Virus record (IMG/VR): IMGVR_UViG_3300030328_002917
Coordinates: 1-33,295 of that record
Origin: a virus
Reading direction: 5' to 3' (one strand)
DNA length: 33,295 bases
The position numbers were made by a program, and so were the translations under genes. The notes beneath the pieces were generated by a model. That model made no database searches. It had not been told where the DNA came from and worked only from the letters and a program-made list of their open reading frames with translations. Positions 16,023 through 23,840 of this stretch are shown here, in pieces (positions within the stretch are counted from its first letter, which is position 1; the number at the start of each line of letters is the position of its first letter).

Positions 16023-17399
16023 TTATATGACAAGCTCACGCATGTCGATTACTTGGCTGTTAGGCCATTGGGGGTATTCTTCGGGGTCGAGCCCGAAGGT
16101 CATCCACAGCACTGGATATGGCGGGGCCTCTTCAGGGAAAGGACCGTAACCATCAGTGAAGTAGACCATTGCCTTAGGTGTGGTAGGGCAAGGTGGGTCA
16201 CCTGCTCCGCCTTTAGCCCACTCAAAAGGTGGGCGGAAGTCGGTGCCTCCACGACCATGTGCAGAGAAGTCGATCTTATCATTGGGTCCATACTCTTGTA
16301 TGAGCCCACTAAGATCGGTGTCTATGTCGAGCACCCAGAGGCGCTGTATCTTGACCGTCTCCATCGCTGCCTGAATTTCAGAGCAGGACTGCGACAGCCA
16401 ATCTGTGTACATCGATCCTGACGTATCTTTAGAGAAGACGATGTCTAGGACCACCGGGGTTTCGATGGCCTCAATAAACATGTCGTCGCCTACGAAGCGT
16501 CGGTCAAATGCGTCCTCGGAGATGTCCGTAGCTGAAGTATTGAGGATGAACCTTTGCAGGATAGACTTCCAGTCCACCCCTGCGCGGGTACGCTCAAGTT
16601 CCTCCACGAGGTTACCGGGAAAATCCCCCTTCAGTCTAGCCACTTGGGCAATAGACTGCTGGGTTCCTTCCCATTTATCCCGCAGCTCCTTTAAGGCTTC
16701 TGCAGGAGTACGGGACTTGGACTTACTTTCATCCTCATCTTCGTCCCCGTCTTTAGGGGGAACGGCTGGGGGTGCGGTAAATCCGCCCGGAGACTTGAAC
16801 TTACTCCACTTTGCTAAGGAGCCCTTTCCGGTACCGGGCTTAGAGCCCTTCCCGTCCTTGGATCCATCTCCGGATTGGTTCCCGTCTTTTTCCTCGTCGT
16901 CTTGCTCCGTCATCAGCTTATTATAGATCACCTCTTCTGAGTCGTTGCCGAACTTATTAGAGGTGATTATTTCCGCCCCGGGAGGGTTAGCGGGCAGCTG
17001 AATGAACGCGGAGGATGCAGACAACTTAGAGATAAAGGCATTGATACGAATGTCCGTAGCAATGTTAGCGACCATATGGTCTGCGCCTTTGAATCTCCAG
17101 AAATGCAGCCATAGGCAGTGGAACATTTCATGGAACATTAGCCCGATCTTTTGGTGATCGTTATTAATATTCCAGAAGTCTGGGTTCACCCATACTGAGT
17201 ACCCATCCGTACAAGCTGTATCGCCTGCGTGTTTCCCCTTGAGATCAAGGATATATCGCACACATATACAGCCTGGTAGGAATGTACTAAGCACATTACA
17301 CGTGGCAATGTGCTTAGAGAGGCGGTTGATATCGGCATCTAACTCTTCTTGAGTAGAGACGATTCTCTTGTTGGTTTGGTATAACGTAGTGTTATTCAT
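16023..17399 (-). CDS. DUF2201-like protein: metallopeptidase-like N-terminus plus VWA domain
   Basis: 458 residues. The N-terminal domain has MFHEMFHCLWLH (HExxH at residues 90-94) followed by NIATDIRIN (112-120), the hallmark of DUF2201-type putative metallopeptidase domains. A Lys/Asp/Ser-rich linker (about 165-235) leads to a VWA domain with a MIDAS motif DTSGS (325-329) and VLDIDTDLSG further on. The family architecture (zincin-like + VWA) typically works with a MoxR-type AAA ATPase, which is encoded immediately upstream here at 17720-18874 with one small gene between. The role is inferred to be an ATP-driven protein remodelling or metal-insertion module; the phage substrate is unknown. 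Confidence 0.85.
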   Translation of the reverse strand: MNNTTLYQTNKRIVSTQEELDADINRLSKHIATCNVLSTFLPGCICVRYILDLKGKHAGDTACTDGYSVWVNPDFWNINNDHQKIGLMFHEMFHCLWLHFWRFKGADHMVANIATDIRINAFISKLSASSAFIQLPANPPGAEIITSNKFGNDSEEVIYNKLMTEQDDEEKDGNQSGDGSKDGKGSKPGTGKGSLAKWSKFKSPGGFTAPPAVPPKDGDEDEDESKSKSRTPAEALKELRDKWEGTQQSIAQVARLKGDFPGNLVEELERTRAGVDWKSILQRFILNTSATDISEDAFDRRFVGDDMFIEAIETPVVLDIVFSKDTSGSMYTDWLSQSCSEIQAAMETVKIQRLWVLDIDTDLSGLIQEYGPNDKIDFSAHGRGGTDFRPPFEWAKGGAGDPPCPTTPKAMVYFTDGYGPFPEEAPPYPVLWMTFGLDPEEYPQWPNSQVIDMRELVI

Positions 17400-17408
17400 T
17401 TGGTAGTT

Positions 17409-17430
17409 TTGGCGGTTTACGATCCGCCAA
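17409..17430 (-). promoter_or_regulatory. Leader hairpin before the VWA gene
   Basis: TTGGCGG (17409-17415) pairs with CCGCCAA (17424-17430) around an 8-nt loop, 10 bases before the ATG at 17399. It shares the GGTTTACG/ATCCGCCAACG framework with the leaders at 18872 and 20350, so it belongs to the same leader family but with altered, still-paired stem bases. Confidence 0.5.
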
Positions 17431-17439
17431 CGGTTTGTT

Positions 17440-17733
17440 TTAGGTTGTCATTCGTTTATGCATCTCGGCTGCAATGACAAGCAGCGCGGGATTGTGTTTT
17501 GCTACTTCCACAAGTACGCGGGTGTATAGCCAGCGTTGGACATCACGAGGATGGTCAAGTGTGGAGCGGCGAACGTGTCCGAGGTAAATTCCAGCCTCCA
17601 GCTCCCATCGGGAGAGTGACCAGATGGAGAAGTTAACGGACACGAAGAATTCCCTCCCGGGGACCTTTTCAGGGTCCCCGGGGGGAACTAAGAGCGCCTC
17701 TAGTAAGGCTTCGTCTGACTTAGCCACGGCCAA
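17440..17733 (-). CDS. Hypothetical protein between MoxR and VWA genes
   Basis: 97 residues from a TTG at 17733, or 95 from the GTG at 17727; the start overlaps the end of the MoxR gene by up to 14 bases. The middle has VSVNFSIWSLSRWELEAGIYLGHV and a helical Val/Ala-rich C-terminus ending HKRMTT. No family recognised. Its position inside the MoxR/VWA pair suggests an accessory of that module. Confidence 0.65.
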   Translation of the reverse strand: MAVAKSDEALLEALLVPPGDPEKVPGREFFVSVNFSIWSLSRWELEAGIYLGHVRRSTLDHPRDVQRWLYTRVLVEVAKHNPALLVIAAEMHKRMTT

Positions 17734-18874
17734 TGATGTCCATGGCGTTAGCAGCCATCCACTTTACCATGCGGGGCTCGCTCTTTAGTTTAGGCTTCTG
17801 GTTGCAGATGGACTTGGCAACGAATGTTCCCAAGAATCCGCCCCTACCAGTCAGGCGTTCCGCTACGGTCATAACGGCTTCCAAGTTGGACTTGGTGGCC
17901 TCTCCCGCTAACTTGCAGGCAATGACCCAGATCTTGGTCACTTCCTTCGGGAGCTTACAACCTTTTGGATCCTTCAAAAGGTCTTCGATGGATCCAATAG
18001 CTTCGAAGATCTTGAGAAACTCAAGAGCCTTCCCTGTAGCCTTGTAGCCCAAGATGGCGTTGACCTTGGCCTTGAACAGGCGGTCAGACTCCACGGGCTT
18101 GAGAGTGCGACGATCTCCATCGACCTTTACAAGGTCGGTGTTGATCAGCTTTCCAAACTCCTCCAGCGATCTGAAGCTGGCGTAGTTGGACTTACCATCC
18201 CACTTGCTGGGCTCAATATCGAAGGGCACGTCATTGTTTGACCTCATGAAGGCAAACAATTCCGGATACAGCCCCACTTCAGCGAGCCAGTTCTGGAACG
18301 TCTCCATGTCTGGCTGAACCCTGTAGAACGCCATTCTGTTGGCATTCGACAGAGGCATACGCTCAGACATGCAACCGTCGTCAAGGCCGTTGGCCACGGC
18401 AATGTGCAGGGTATTCTCCGGAAAGTGGAGGCTACCGATGCTATTGTCGTTCATAGCCTGCTTGCACATCTTGAACATGGGCAAGCTTGCATCCAACAGT
18501 TCCTCCCAGTTAATGCAGATGGCATCATCTTCATTAATGCCCGGGAGGGCCTTGAACGGGAACTCATCGTTACCGTAGTAGCGAGAAGAACCAACTTCGC
18601 GGTCAATGGCAGGGATTCTGACATCCGAGGGCAGATAACTGCCTGCACGTACGTCAAAGTACTTCCTGCCAAGCTTGCCTGACACAAGCAACGCAATCTC
18701 CGACTTTCCTACACCCGGAGGTGAGAGGAAAAGCGGGGTCGTAAGACCACGGCGATGCCCTTTGTTTTCAAGTGACCACCGAAGGCGGTTGTCGTGAGAC
18801 TCAATTATCGCGGAGATGTCTCCGGGAGTAATTGTGATAATCTCGTTCTCTTTGTTGTCGTTTTTGGTACTCAT
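17720..18874 (-). CDS. MoxR-type AAA ATPase
   Basis: 384 residues. Walker A is SPPGVGKSE (51-59). The Walker B segment reads ICINWEELLDA (119-129), with the usual Asp-Glu partly replaced (W in place of D, E-E following), so hydrolysis may be slow or use an adjacent Glu. HIAVANGLDDG (157-167) matches sensor 1, and NANRMAFY (177-184) the Arg-finger/NR region typical of MoxR proteins. It most likely drives the VWA protein (16023-17399) as in MoxR-VWA systems. The start has the AUACCUAUG context and the leader shared with 20350. Function in phage unknown. Confidence 0.8.
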   Translation of the reverse strand: MSTKNDNKENEIITITPGDISAIIESHDNRLRWSLENKGHRRGLTTPLFLSPPGVGKSEIALLVSGKLGRKYFDVRAGSYLPSDVRIPAIDREVGSSRYYGNDEFPFKALPGINEDDAICINWEELLDASLPMFKMCKQAMNDNSIGSLHFPENTLHIAVANGLDDGCMSERMPLSNANRMAFYRVQPDMETFQNWLAEVGLYPELFAFMRSNNDVPFDIEPSKWDGKSNYASFRSLEEFGKLINTDLVKVDGDRRTLKPVESDRLFKAKVNAILGYKATGKALEFLKIFEAIGSIEDLLKDPKGCKLPKEVTKIWVIACKLAGEATKSNLEAVMTVAERLTGRGGFLGTFVAKSICNQKPKLKSEPRMVKWMAANAMDIIGRG

Positions 18875-18909
18875 AGGTATGATTGCGGTTTACGTTCGCC
18901 AACGTTTTG
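18872..18909 (-). promoter_or_regulatory. Conserved 5' leader, type 1 (copy 1)
   Basis: The 38 bases 18872-18909, including the start codon and AUACCUAUG, are identical to 20350-20387. Between them lies a small hairpin, ACGTT (18892-18896) with AACGT (18901-18905) around CGCC. A GGTTT-rich run precedes it in plus-strand sense (C/A-rich in mRNA). Identity of a noncoding leader before two different genes points to a shared translation or RNA-processing signal. Confidence 0.7.
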
Positions 18910-18968
18910 GTTTGGTTTGGTTTGGTTCGGGGGATTTTACTCTGGTTTAGGGGGATTTGGGTTTTAAA

Positions 18969-18986
18969 GGGGGTCTAGCGACCCCC
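18969..18986 (-). terminator. GC hairpin after stop codon
   Basis: GGGGGTC (18969-18975) pairs with GACCCCC (18980-18986) around TAGC. In minus-strand RNA the stem is followed by UUUAAAACCC. It sits 10 bases after the stop of the 451-residue gene and may terminate or pause transcription. Confidence 0.55.
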
Positions 18987-18996
18987 CGTGATTTGG

Positions 18997-20352
18997 TTAG
19001 GCTTGATCCCTCATATAGAGGGAGGCAGCCATCTGCTCGTACTTCCACTCATCGGGGTATTGCCCGAAGAGCTTAGGTAAGTTGCAGCCAATTTGACCGA
19101 GGACATTCTCATAATGCTCCTTGTTCCTGCGGGCCCAATAAAAGCTGAAAGACCTAATGTTGTGGTCTACAAACTTAAAGGGCACGTAGTTGAACTCAGC
19201 CTTCATGTTATGTCCAACCAGCCAGTCTGACTCAGGTGACTCCCACTTCAGCAGAATCTCCTTATGTTCGTCAGACAGCTCACTGTTCACCGCAAAGGTG
19301 CTGTTTGAGTGGTGGTAGCTCCAAGTGTTGTGTACAGCAATACCCCTGCGTCTAATGGAGTCGCCTACATCAACCCAGTCGCTCTTTTGTCCGACGTCCT
19401 CAATGTCCCCTATAGTGTCCTTATACCGGACATTCCAAGCTTCATCGGCCGGGGTCGTCACAGACGCGCAGATACTATCTGGAGCAGCCGCCAAGTTTTG
19501 GAACACATTAGAGGCTACCTCCAGCTGATGGGACTTCATGTTGAAGTCCGCCATGTATGCGAGGAGATCCTCCAGTGGCGTATAGGCATGTCCCGCCTCC
19601 TCTAAGGAGGTAGGGGCAAAATACCCTTCTGCCTGTTTTTGGATCTCTTCAACCATGTTGTGTGCGCTTGTGTCAAAGGCCTGCTTAAGCTGACCTAAGG
19701 CCATAGTCATGGACCCCAATACCTGCTCTCGCTGGACAGCCCCATAAGCCAGAGAGGTTATTACCCTCTCAAATGGCTCAATGAAGCCGTTCTTGTAGAC
19801 GTCGGGGATTCCGCAGTCTTCCGCCTTCACATGCTTGTGCATGCTCCGTGCCCAGTCTGTGTTGGAACGGGACGTGTGTAAACACCAGTCTAAACGGGTT
19901 GTACCGTTTTCGGGGTGCTTACCCCGCACAAGGCACTTAGTCGCGAGTGCTGTAGGCTTTTCCACAGCGATCTTACGCTTCTGGTTGAACTTCATCATCA
20001 CCCTTACTGCCGGGAAAGGGCAGCAATGGGTATCAGACTCATGGGCCGACAACTTATGGCCGTTTTCGTCGAATTCGACGCCTCCCAGCTCCTTTACCCA
20101 TCTCCACATCACATTGTTGTGAATACGTTCACAATCATTGAATGTGCGAGAGGGCATATGCCGAGACATCCCATTTCCATTGTATGGATTTCCCCAGTCC
20201 ACAACGAAGTTGTTGCAGTGAGAAATAATAGGATGGAACAGCTTATCGTTGTCCTTGAACCATAAGGTTCTACCAGCCAAACGGAAACGGGCTGTTGAGG
20301 CCCGTCCATCTGGATCTTTACACGCGGTGTCTATTAGTTTTTCTAGTTTCAT
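18997..20352 (-). CDS. Hypothetical protein (451 aa)
   Basis: No family recognised. The N-terminal third is rich in Arg, Lys, His and Trp with several Cys/His (HESDTHCCPFP about 106-116), the middle is helical (MALGQLKQAFDTSAHNMVEEIQKQ), and the C-terminal third is aromatic and His-rich (NTWSYHHSNSTFAVN, WARRNKEHYENVLGQ). It could be a nucleic-acid-associated protein, but no motif decides this. It is between the MoxR gene and a gene pair led by a DUF3150-like protein, so it may belong to the same module. Start context AUACCUAUG supports the chosen ATG. Confidence 0.75.
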   Translation of the reverse strand: MKLEKLIDTACKDPDGRASTARFRLAGRTLWFKDNDKLFHPIISHCNNFVVDWGNPYNGNGMSRHMPSRTFNDCERIHNNVMWRWVKELGGVEFDENGHKLSAHESDTHCCPFPAVRVMMKFNQKRKIAVEKPTALATKCLVRGKHPENGTTRLDWCLHTSRSNTDWARSMHKHVKAEDCGIPDVYKNGFIEPFERVITSLAYGAVQREQVLGSMTMALGQLKQAFDTSAHNMVEEIQKQAEGYFAPTSLEEAGHAYTPLEDLLAYMADFNMKSHQLEVASNVFQNLAAAPDSICASVTTPADEAWNVRYKDTIGDIEDVGQKSDWVDVGDSIRRRGIAVHNTWSYHHSNSTFAVNSELSDEHKEILLKWESPESDWLVGHNMKAEFNYVPFKFVDHNIRSFSFYWARRNKEHYENVLGQIGCNLPKLFGQYPDEWKYEQMAASLYMRDQA

Positions 20353-20387
20353 AGGTATGATTGCGGTTTACGTTCGCCAACGTTTTG
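20350..20387 (-). promoter_or_regulatory. Conserved 5' leader, type 1 (copy 2)
   Basis: 38 bases identical to 18872-18909, again ending in AUACCUAUG at the start of the next gene (451 aa), with ACGTT (20370-20374) and AACGT (20379-20383) forming the small hairpin. Confidence 0.7.
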
Positions 20388-20410
20388 TTTTGGTTTGGTT
20401 TTTGGGGGGT

Positions 20411-20800
20411 TTATTCAGGAAGGGCTACGCCCTTCTTCTCAACTTCCTCATCTGATAAGTCAGATGCGAGGACGTTGACCTCAAAGATATCGCGTACGAT
20501 CTCCTTGAGAGGTTCGGCTTCCTTCGACCGAAGTCCGCCTAGTTTAGACATGATGTCCGTATAGGAGATCATGTCGTGATAGTGAGCCGGGGCTTCTTCC
20601 TTAGGAGACTCCTCTAGGAGGTCCTTAAGGGGGAACCCGAGGGGAGTCCCCCTGCTACCCTTCTTTCGAAGGGTAACAAGGGGGTCACCGTAGAGGATAC
20701 CGTCCCCTCCAGCTACATCGGTCATAGTGAGGGTTACTATATAGTCTTCCCCACTAATCTCGGTTTCCCTGACTATTGGCTTGGTTAGCTTAGTTGCCAT
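20411..20800 (-). CDS. Hypothetical protein (129 aa)
   Basis: The ATG at 20800 lies one base after the upstream stop codon (TAA T ATG), so it is preferred over an ATG at 20836 that would overlap the upstream gene by 35 bases. The protein starts MATKLTKPIVRETEISGEDY and has a strand-rich first half (YIVTLTMTDVAGG) and an acidic helical end (ASDLSDEEVEKKG). No family recognised; probably coupled to the DUF3150-like gene. Confidence 0.7.
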   Translation of the reverse strand: MATKLTKPIVRETEISGEDYIVTLTMTDVAGGDGILYGDPLVTLRKKGSRGTPLGFPLKDLLEESPKEEAPAHYHDMISYTDIMSKLGGLRSKEAEPLKEIVRDIFEVNVLASDLSDEEVEKKGVALPE

Positions 20801-20801
20801 A

Positions 20802-21737
20802 TTAGAAGTGAAGTTTGCTGAGGATTTCTTCAGCATTCGACTTTACTTCAACGCGGGCCTCCTCGTTTCCTTTGAGGATGTCCACGTCCCAGTGGCCCAG
20901 AGTCCTAATTTCAGCGCAGAGTTCGACAAGCCTGTCGCTCTCTCCGATGATCATATCGGGGACTCTTTCTGCAAGATCCATAACGTTGCCGAGGATTGAG
21001 TCATGCATTCTATTGCCTGAACCCTCCTCGTACGTCTTCATCTTGTCCCTGAGCTTTGTCAGGGCATCGACGATGCGCTCCTCAAGCTGCTGGTTGGCAG
21101 CAGACATGATGTGGGCTTCGTCCTGTTTGATGCGCTCACGGATACCTTTGATGATGTCCGTGGAGACACCCCGAAGATTGCCCGAAGGCAAGCTGTCCTC
21201 CTTAAAGTCAAAGACATAGAAAGGAGACATGTCTTCCGCAGACCGGGAGAACCACTTGAGTTGACTAGACGTAAGCTGGTCAAACAAACACACTCCCTGC
21301 GAGTTACGCTGATTGCGTAACGCCTTTTCGGATTCCGGGCGGATCTCAGATTCCCATTTGGACAAGAACTCAGACTTGAGGTTGTCAAACTGGGGAACCG
21401 CCTGCGCAACAAACTCCTGAACACGGAAGTAGTTTCCCGAACTGATCAACGTCTTCTTATCCAGATTGGATGTATTCTTGGCGAAGAACGTTCGGATTTC
21501 TTTTTCTATGTCCAGTAGCGGCTTAAGGTAACTCTGCTCCAGTAGATAAGTCCCGCCTGTGGTCTTATCCATGTCGCATCCGAACTTTTCGGCTACGGCA
21601 CGTTGGGCAGCTTTAACCTTTCCCGTCGGGTTCCTAACAGCAACGCTCATGCGATAGCTGATTGCGAACTCCGACAGGCACACCGGATTCTCTTCCAGTG
21701 CAGGCTGTTGGTCTTGGTCAAGAGTAGTATTACTCAT
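20802..21737 (-). CDS. DUF3150-like protein
   Basis: 311 residues, soluble and mostly helical, with a Lys/Asp/Glu-rich N-terminal half and a C-terminal coiled-coil-like region (QLEERIVDALTKLRDKMK). It shows the general look of the DUF3150 phage proteins that commonly lie beside MoxR and VWA genes: an early strand-plus-helix segment (VCLSEFAISYRMSVAV), a long helical middle and a conserved aromatic/Asp segment (SPFYVFDFKEDS). The assignment rests on gene neighbourhood and overall pattern, so it is moderate. The start lies next to the divergent regulatory region at 21738-21855. Confidence 0.6.
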   Translation of the reverse strand: MSNTTLDQDQQPALEENPVCLSEFAISYRMSVAVRNPTGKVKAAQRAVAEKFGCDMDKTTGGTYLLEQSYLKPLLDIEKEIRTFFAKNTSNLDKKTLISSGNYFRVQEFVAQAVPQFDNLKSEFLSKWESEIRPESEKALRNQRNSQGVCLFDQLTSSQLKWFSRSAEDMSPFYVFDFKEDSLPSGNLRGVSTDIIKGIRERIKQDEAHIMSAANQQLEERIVDALTKLRDKMKTYEEGSGNRMHDSILGNVMDLAERVPDMIIGESDRLVELCAEIRTLGHWDVDILKGNEEARVEVKSNAEEILSKLHF

Positions 21738-21855
21738 GGGTATTATGACGGTGTTTAATGACCTGTCTCGTCAGTTTGGTTTAGAAAGGTAGTATTTTAT
21801 ACTACCGGTATTCTACTCCCTTGCAAGTTGGGAGAAGAAAATTATATTAAAAAGC
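21738..21855. promoter_or_regulatory. Divergent regulatory region with operator palindrome
   Basis: A palindrome GGTAGTAT (21788-21795) / ATACTACC (21799-21806) with a 3-base centre sits between divergent genes. TTGCAA (21821-21826) is itself palindromic and can serve as -35 in both directions: on the plus strand TATATT (21843-21848) follows after 16 bases, and on the minus strand TATAAA (21801-21796) lies 19 bases away, inside the palindrome. The plus-strand -10 is only 7 bases from the ATG at 21856, so its mRNA would be almost leaderless. Promoter calls are by eye and modest. Confidence 0.5.
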
Positions 21856-22449
21856 ATGGCAAAACGTGGTCGTCCCCCAAAAGATGATGTCCCATGGGAA
21901 GACATAAAGAACGCTTACATGCTCGGTGAGCCTTGTGGCGTGATTTGTGAGAGATACCCAGGACTAAAACCCGGTACCTTAAGGTCTCGCGCTTCACGCG
22001 AAGGCTGGACTACTCCGCGCAACATTAAACAGAAGTTGGCGGAGAGGGTAAATGCGGTAAAAGTAGCTGAGCTTACGGGGGAGTTAACCCCCACCCAAGC
22101 TAATGGCCAGATTAACCAGCTTGATGCCGTTGTAGAAACGCTGGCCGAGCGCCAAGCTGAGCACCGTAAAACGATAGCCCGTATTACGGAGAAAAAGTTT
22201 AACAAACACAAATTACCTCCAATTAAGACGTGGAGGGATGCCGACATTGCCGACAAGATGGCGCGTCGGGCGCTCGAAATGGATTCCGATACGCCCGACG
22301 CAGTCATCAATGTCGGTGTACTAGGTGGGGGAGCCGTCGTAGACGAATACCCCCAGCCTGAGGTATCACCAGCCGGGATACATGGAGATTCCGTGCATCA
22401 CATAGCAGAGGCCTCCGAAGAGGAGGACCATACCGCCAATAACGACTAG
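21856..22449 (+). CDS. DNA-binding protein, small-terminase-like or regulator
   Basis: 197 residues. It begins MAKRGRPPKDD, containing an AT-hook-like RGRPPK, then a helix-turn-helix-like segment (DIKNAYMLGE ... RYPGLKPGTLRSRASREGW, about 16-51), followed by a long helical region (ELTPTQANGQINQL, VETLAERQAEHRKT) and an acidic, His-rich tail. This layout (HTH plus coiled-coil linker) is shared by small terminase subunits and by some phage regulators. It is one of only two plus-strand genes in an otherwise minus-strand block and sits on its own divergent promoter, which favours a regulatory role; no large terminase is adjacent. Its last 84 bases overlap the minus-strand gene at 22366. Confidence 0.6.
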   Translation: MAKRGRPPKDDVPWEDIKNAYMLGEPCGVICERYPGLKPGTLRSRASREGWTTPRNIKQKLAERVNAVKVAELTGELTPTQANGQINQLDAVVETLAERQAEHRKTIARITEKKFNKHKLPPIKTWRDADIADKMARRALEMDSDTPDAVINVGVLGGGAVVDEYPQPEVSPAGIHGDSVHHIAEASEEEDHTANND

Positions 22450-22704
22450 GTAGTATAGGGCAGCTTTTACGCAGTCCCATACAGGCGTCTCTTCCTTGAC
22501 GCCGTAGAGCCTGAGGATCCTCTTAAGCTCTGAGGCTTTAAGGTTTGGGGGACAGTGTCCGAAGTAATCGGATAGCTGATCCTGCAACTCCTTTCGGTCC
22601 CGCCTCAGGTAGTCCGTGCGTTGGGCATACATACGATGCCTAACATCTTCCCAAGGACAATCCTCTAGGTCTGGTTCTATTTGGTATTCTAATGGGTTAC
22701 TCAT
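22366..22704 (-). CDS. Single-span membrane protein
   Basis: 112 residues. The first 80 are charged and helical (HRMYAQRTDYLRRDRKELQ), then a membrane helix runs from about residue 81 to 104 (ALYYLVVIGGMVLLFGGLCY), leaving a short tail ending PGW: a tail-anchored type II-like topology. No motif assigns a function. Its 3' 84 bases overlap the plus-strand gene ending at 22449, an antisense arrangement. Confidence 0.7.
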   Translation of the reverse strand: MSNPLEYQIEPDLEDCPWEDVRHRMYAQRTDYLRRDRKELQDQLSDYFGHCPPNLKASELKRILRLYGVKEETPVWDCVKAALYYLVVIGGMVLLFGGLCYVMHGISMYPGW

Positions 22705-22707
22705 AGG

Positions 22708-23148
22708 TTAGTCCTCCACTAGTTCTAGGGTTTCTACCGCACTGGTGGCGGCATCCTCCACAGCACCTCCAAGGAACTCCAGCAAGTCCTTGTCAGGACC
22801 CTTGCCATACTCCCATTGGATCATTGTGGAGCACCATGTCCCCATAGCCTTCGCCATTAGCTCCCATATAGCGGGAGGCAGGGTGCGAAGTGGGGGCATA
22901 TCTACGTGACAGAAGAGCCCGTCCCCAAACTCGGGGTTAAGGACTTCTTCATAGGGGACACCTCTTGCCAGCTTTTGCAGGCCAGCTAGGTAGTGTTCCC
23001 GATACGCGTTGATGCGCCTGTCTAAGACGCCCTCTTCCATCCCCCACTTAATGTAGTCCTTCAGTATTCGAAGGAAGCGGTCATGTTCAAAGACCATGTT
23101 CTCCGTTAAACGGAGGGATGCTTCGGTTTCGTTGAGTTCTTTGCTCAT
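22708..23148 (-). CDS. Hypothetical protein (146 aa)
   Basis: Helical, with EHDRFLRILKDYIKWGMEEG early and LPPAIWELMAKAMGTWCSTM late, ending acidic (ETLELVED). Three bases separate its stop from the next gene's start. No family recognised. Confidence 0.65.
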   Translation of the reverse strand: MSKELNETEASLRLTENMVFEHDRFLRILKDYIKWGMEEGVLDRRINAYREHYLAGLQKLARGVPYEEVLNPEFGDGLFCHVDMPPLRTLPPAIWELMAKAMGTWCSTMIQWEYGKGPDKDLLEFLGGAVEDAATSAVETLELVED

Positions 23149-23180
23149 ATGTATATGTGACAGTATTTAATAAGACCTGT

Positions 23181-23792
23181 CTAGTCTGTTTTGTTTTCTT
23201 CCCCGTGGAGGTTAAGTACCTCTTGGAGACGTTTGTCGAGTTGCCACAAAACGGTTTTCACCGCTGTTTTCCCTTCAAGCTCCCGTGCCGCATCCTCAAT
23301 GGCATACTGAGCAAGCTCACGTAAGCTTGTGTCGGCATCAAGGAATGCTTGAGCCTCCCTTGCCATGTCTACTAGTCCAACTGCTTGGACCCGCAGAACT
23401 GCATCAATGAGCACCTCCACAGGATTAGGCTCCCTAGGCTCCTCATCCTCTTCTAGCTGATCCGCGAGGTCGGCAAACTCGGCGGGGGATAACTCCGCTG
23501 TAGGATCGGCAAAGTCATCCGTTCGGGAGCCATCCAAACCATAGAGATCCTTACACTTCCATATCTCAGGGTCGTTAAGAACGACCTGAAGGTCTGGAGT
23601 CTGAGTCTTCCCCGGTGCAGGAGGGGCCTCCTTAGGAGGAGTATTGAACGTGCTGGACGTGTTAACGCCGCACTGTTCAGTCAGCTCATCTTCTTCCATG
23701 ATTATAAGAAGGTTCACTAAAGAGTTAATCCCTTTAGCTCCCTGTTCTATATTCTCACGGAGTGCTATTATTTGTTCTATCGGTATGTTCAT
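23181..23792 (-). CDS. Hypothetical protein (203 aa), acidic
   Basis: N-terminal helix (NIPIEQIIALRENIEQ), a Pro-rich linker (PPKEAPPAPGKTQTP, about 51-66) and a long acidic helical second half (SPAEFADLADQLEEDEEPRE). It looks like a flexible adaptor or regulator with no enzymatic motif. Start context AUACCUAUG-like (AUUAUACCUAUG). No family recognised. Confidence 0.65.
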   Translation of the reverse strand: MNIPIEQIIALRENIEQGAKGINSLVNLLIIMEEDELTEQCGVNTSSTFNTPPKEAPPAPGKTQTPDLQVVLNDPEIWKCKDLYGLDGSRTDDFADPTAELSPAEFADLADQLEEDEEPREPNPVEVLIDAVLRVQAVGLVDMAREAQAFLDADTSLRELAQYAIEDAARELEGKTAVKTVLWQLDKRLQEVLNLHGEENKTD

Positions 23793-23840
23793 AGGTATAA
23801 TTGGCTCTTTTAAGACCAGCCAAGTCTGTTTGGTTTGGTT
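23790..23840 (-). promoter_or_regulatory. Conserved 5' leader, type 2 (copy 1)
   Basis: The 42 bases 23799-23840 are identical to 25769-25810. In minus-strand RNA it contains a C/A-rich stretch, then TTGGC pairing with GCCAA around an inner TCTT/AAGA-containing loop, followed by AUACCUAUG at the start codon. It overlaps the stop codon of the upstream gene at 23839. Confidence 0.7.

Noticed and set aside
16405-16926. A 173-residue plus-strand frame opposite the VWA gene
   Set aside because: Low-complexity Ser/Pro sequence mirroring the Asp/Lys-rich linker of the real gene.
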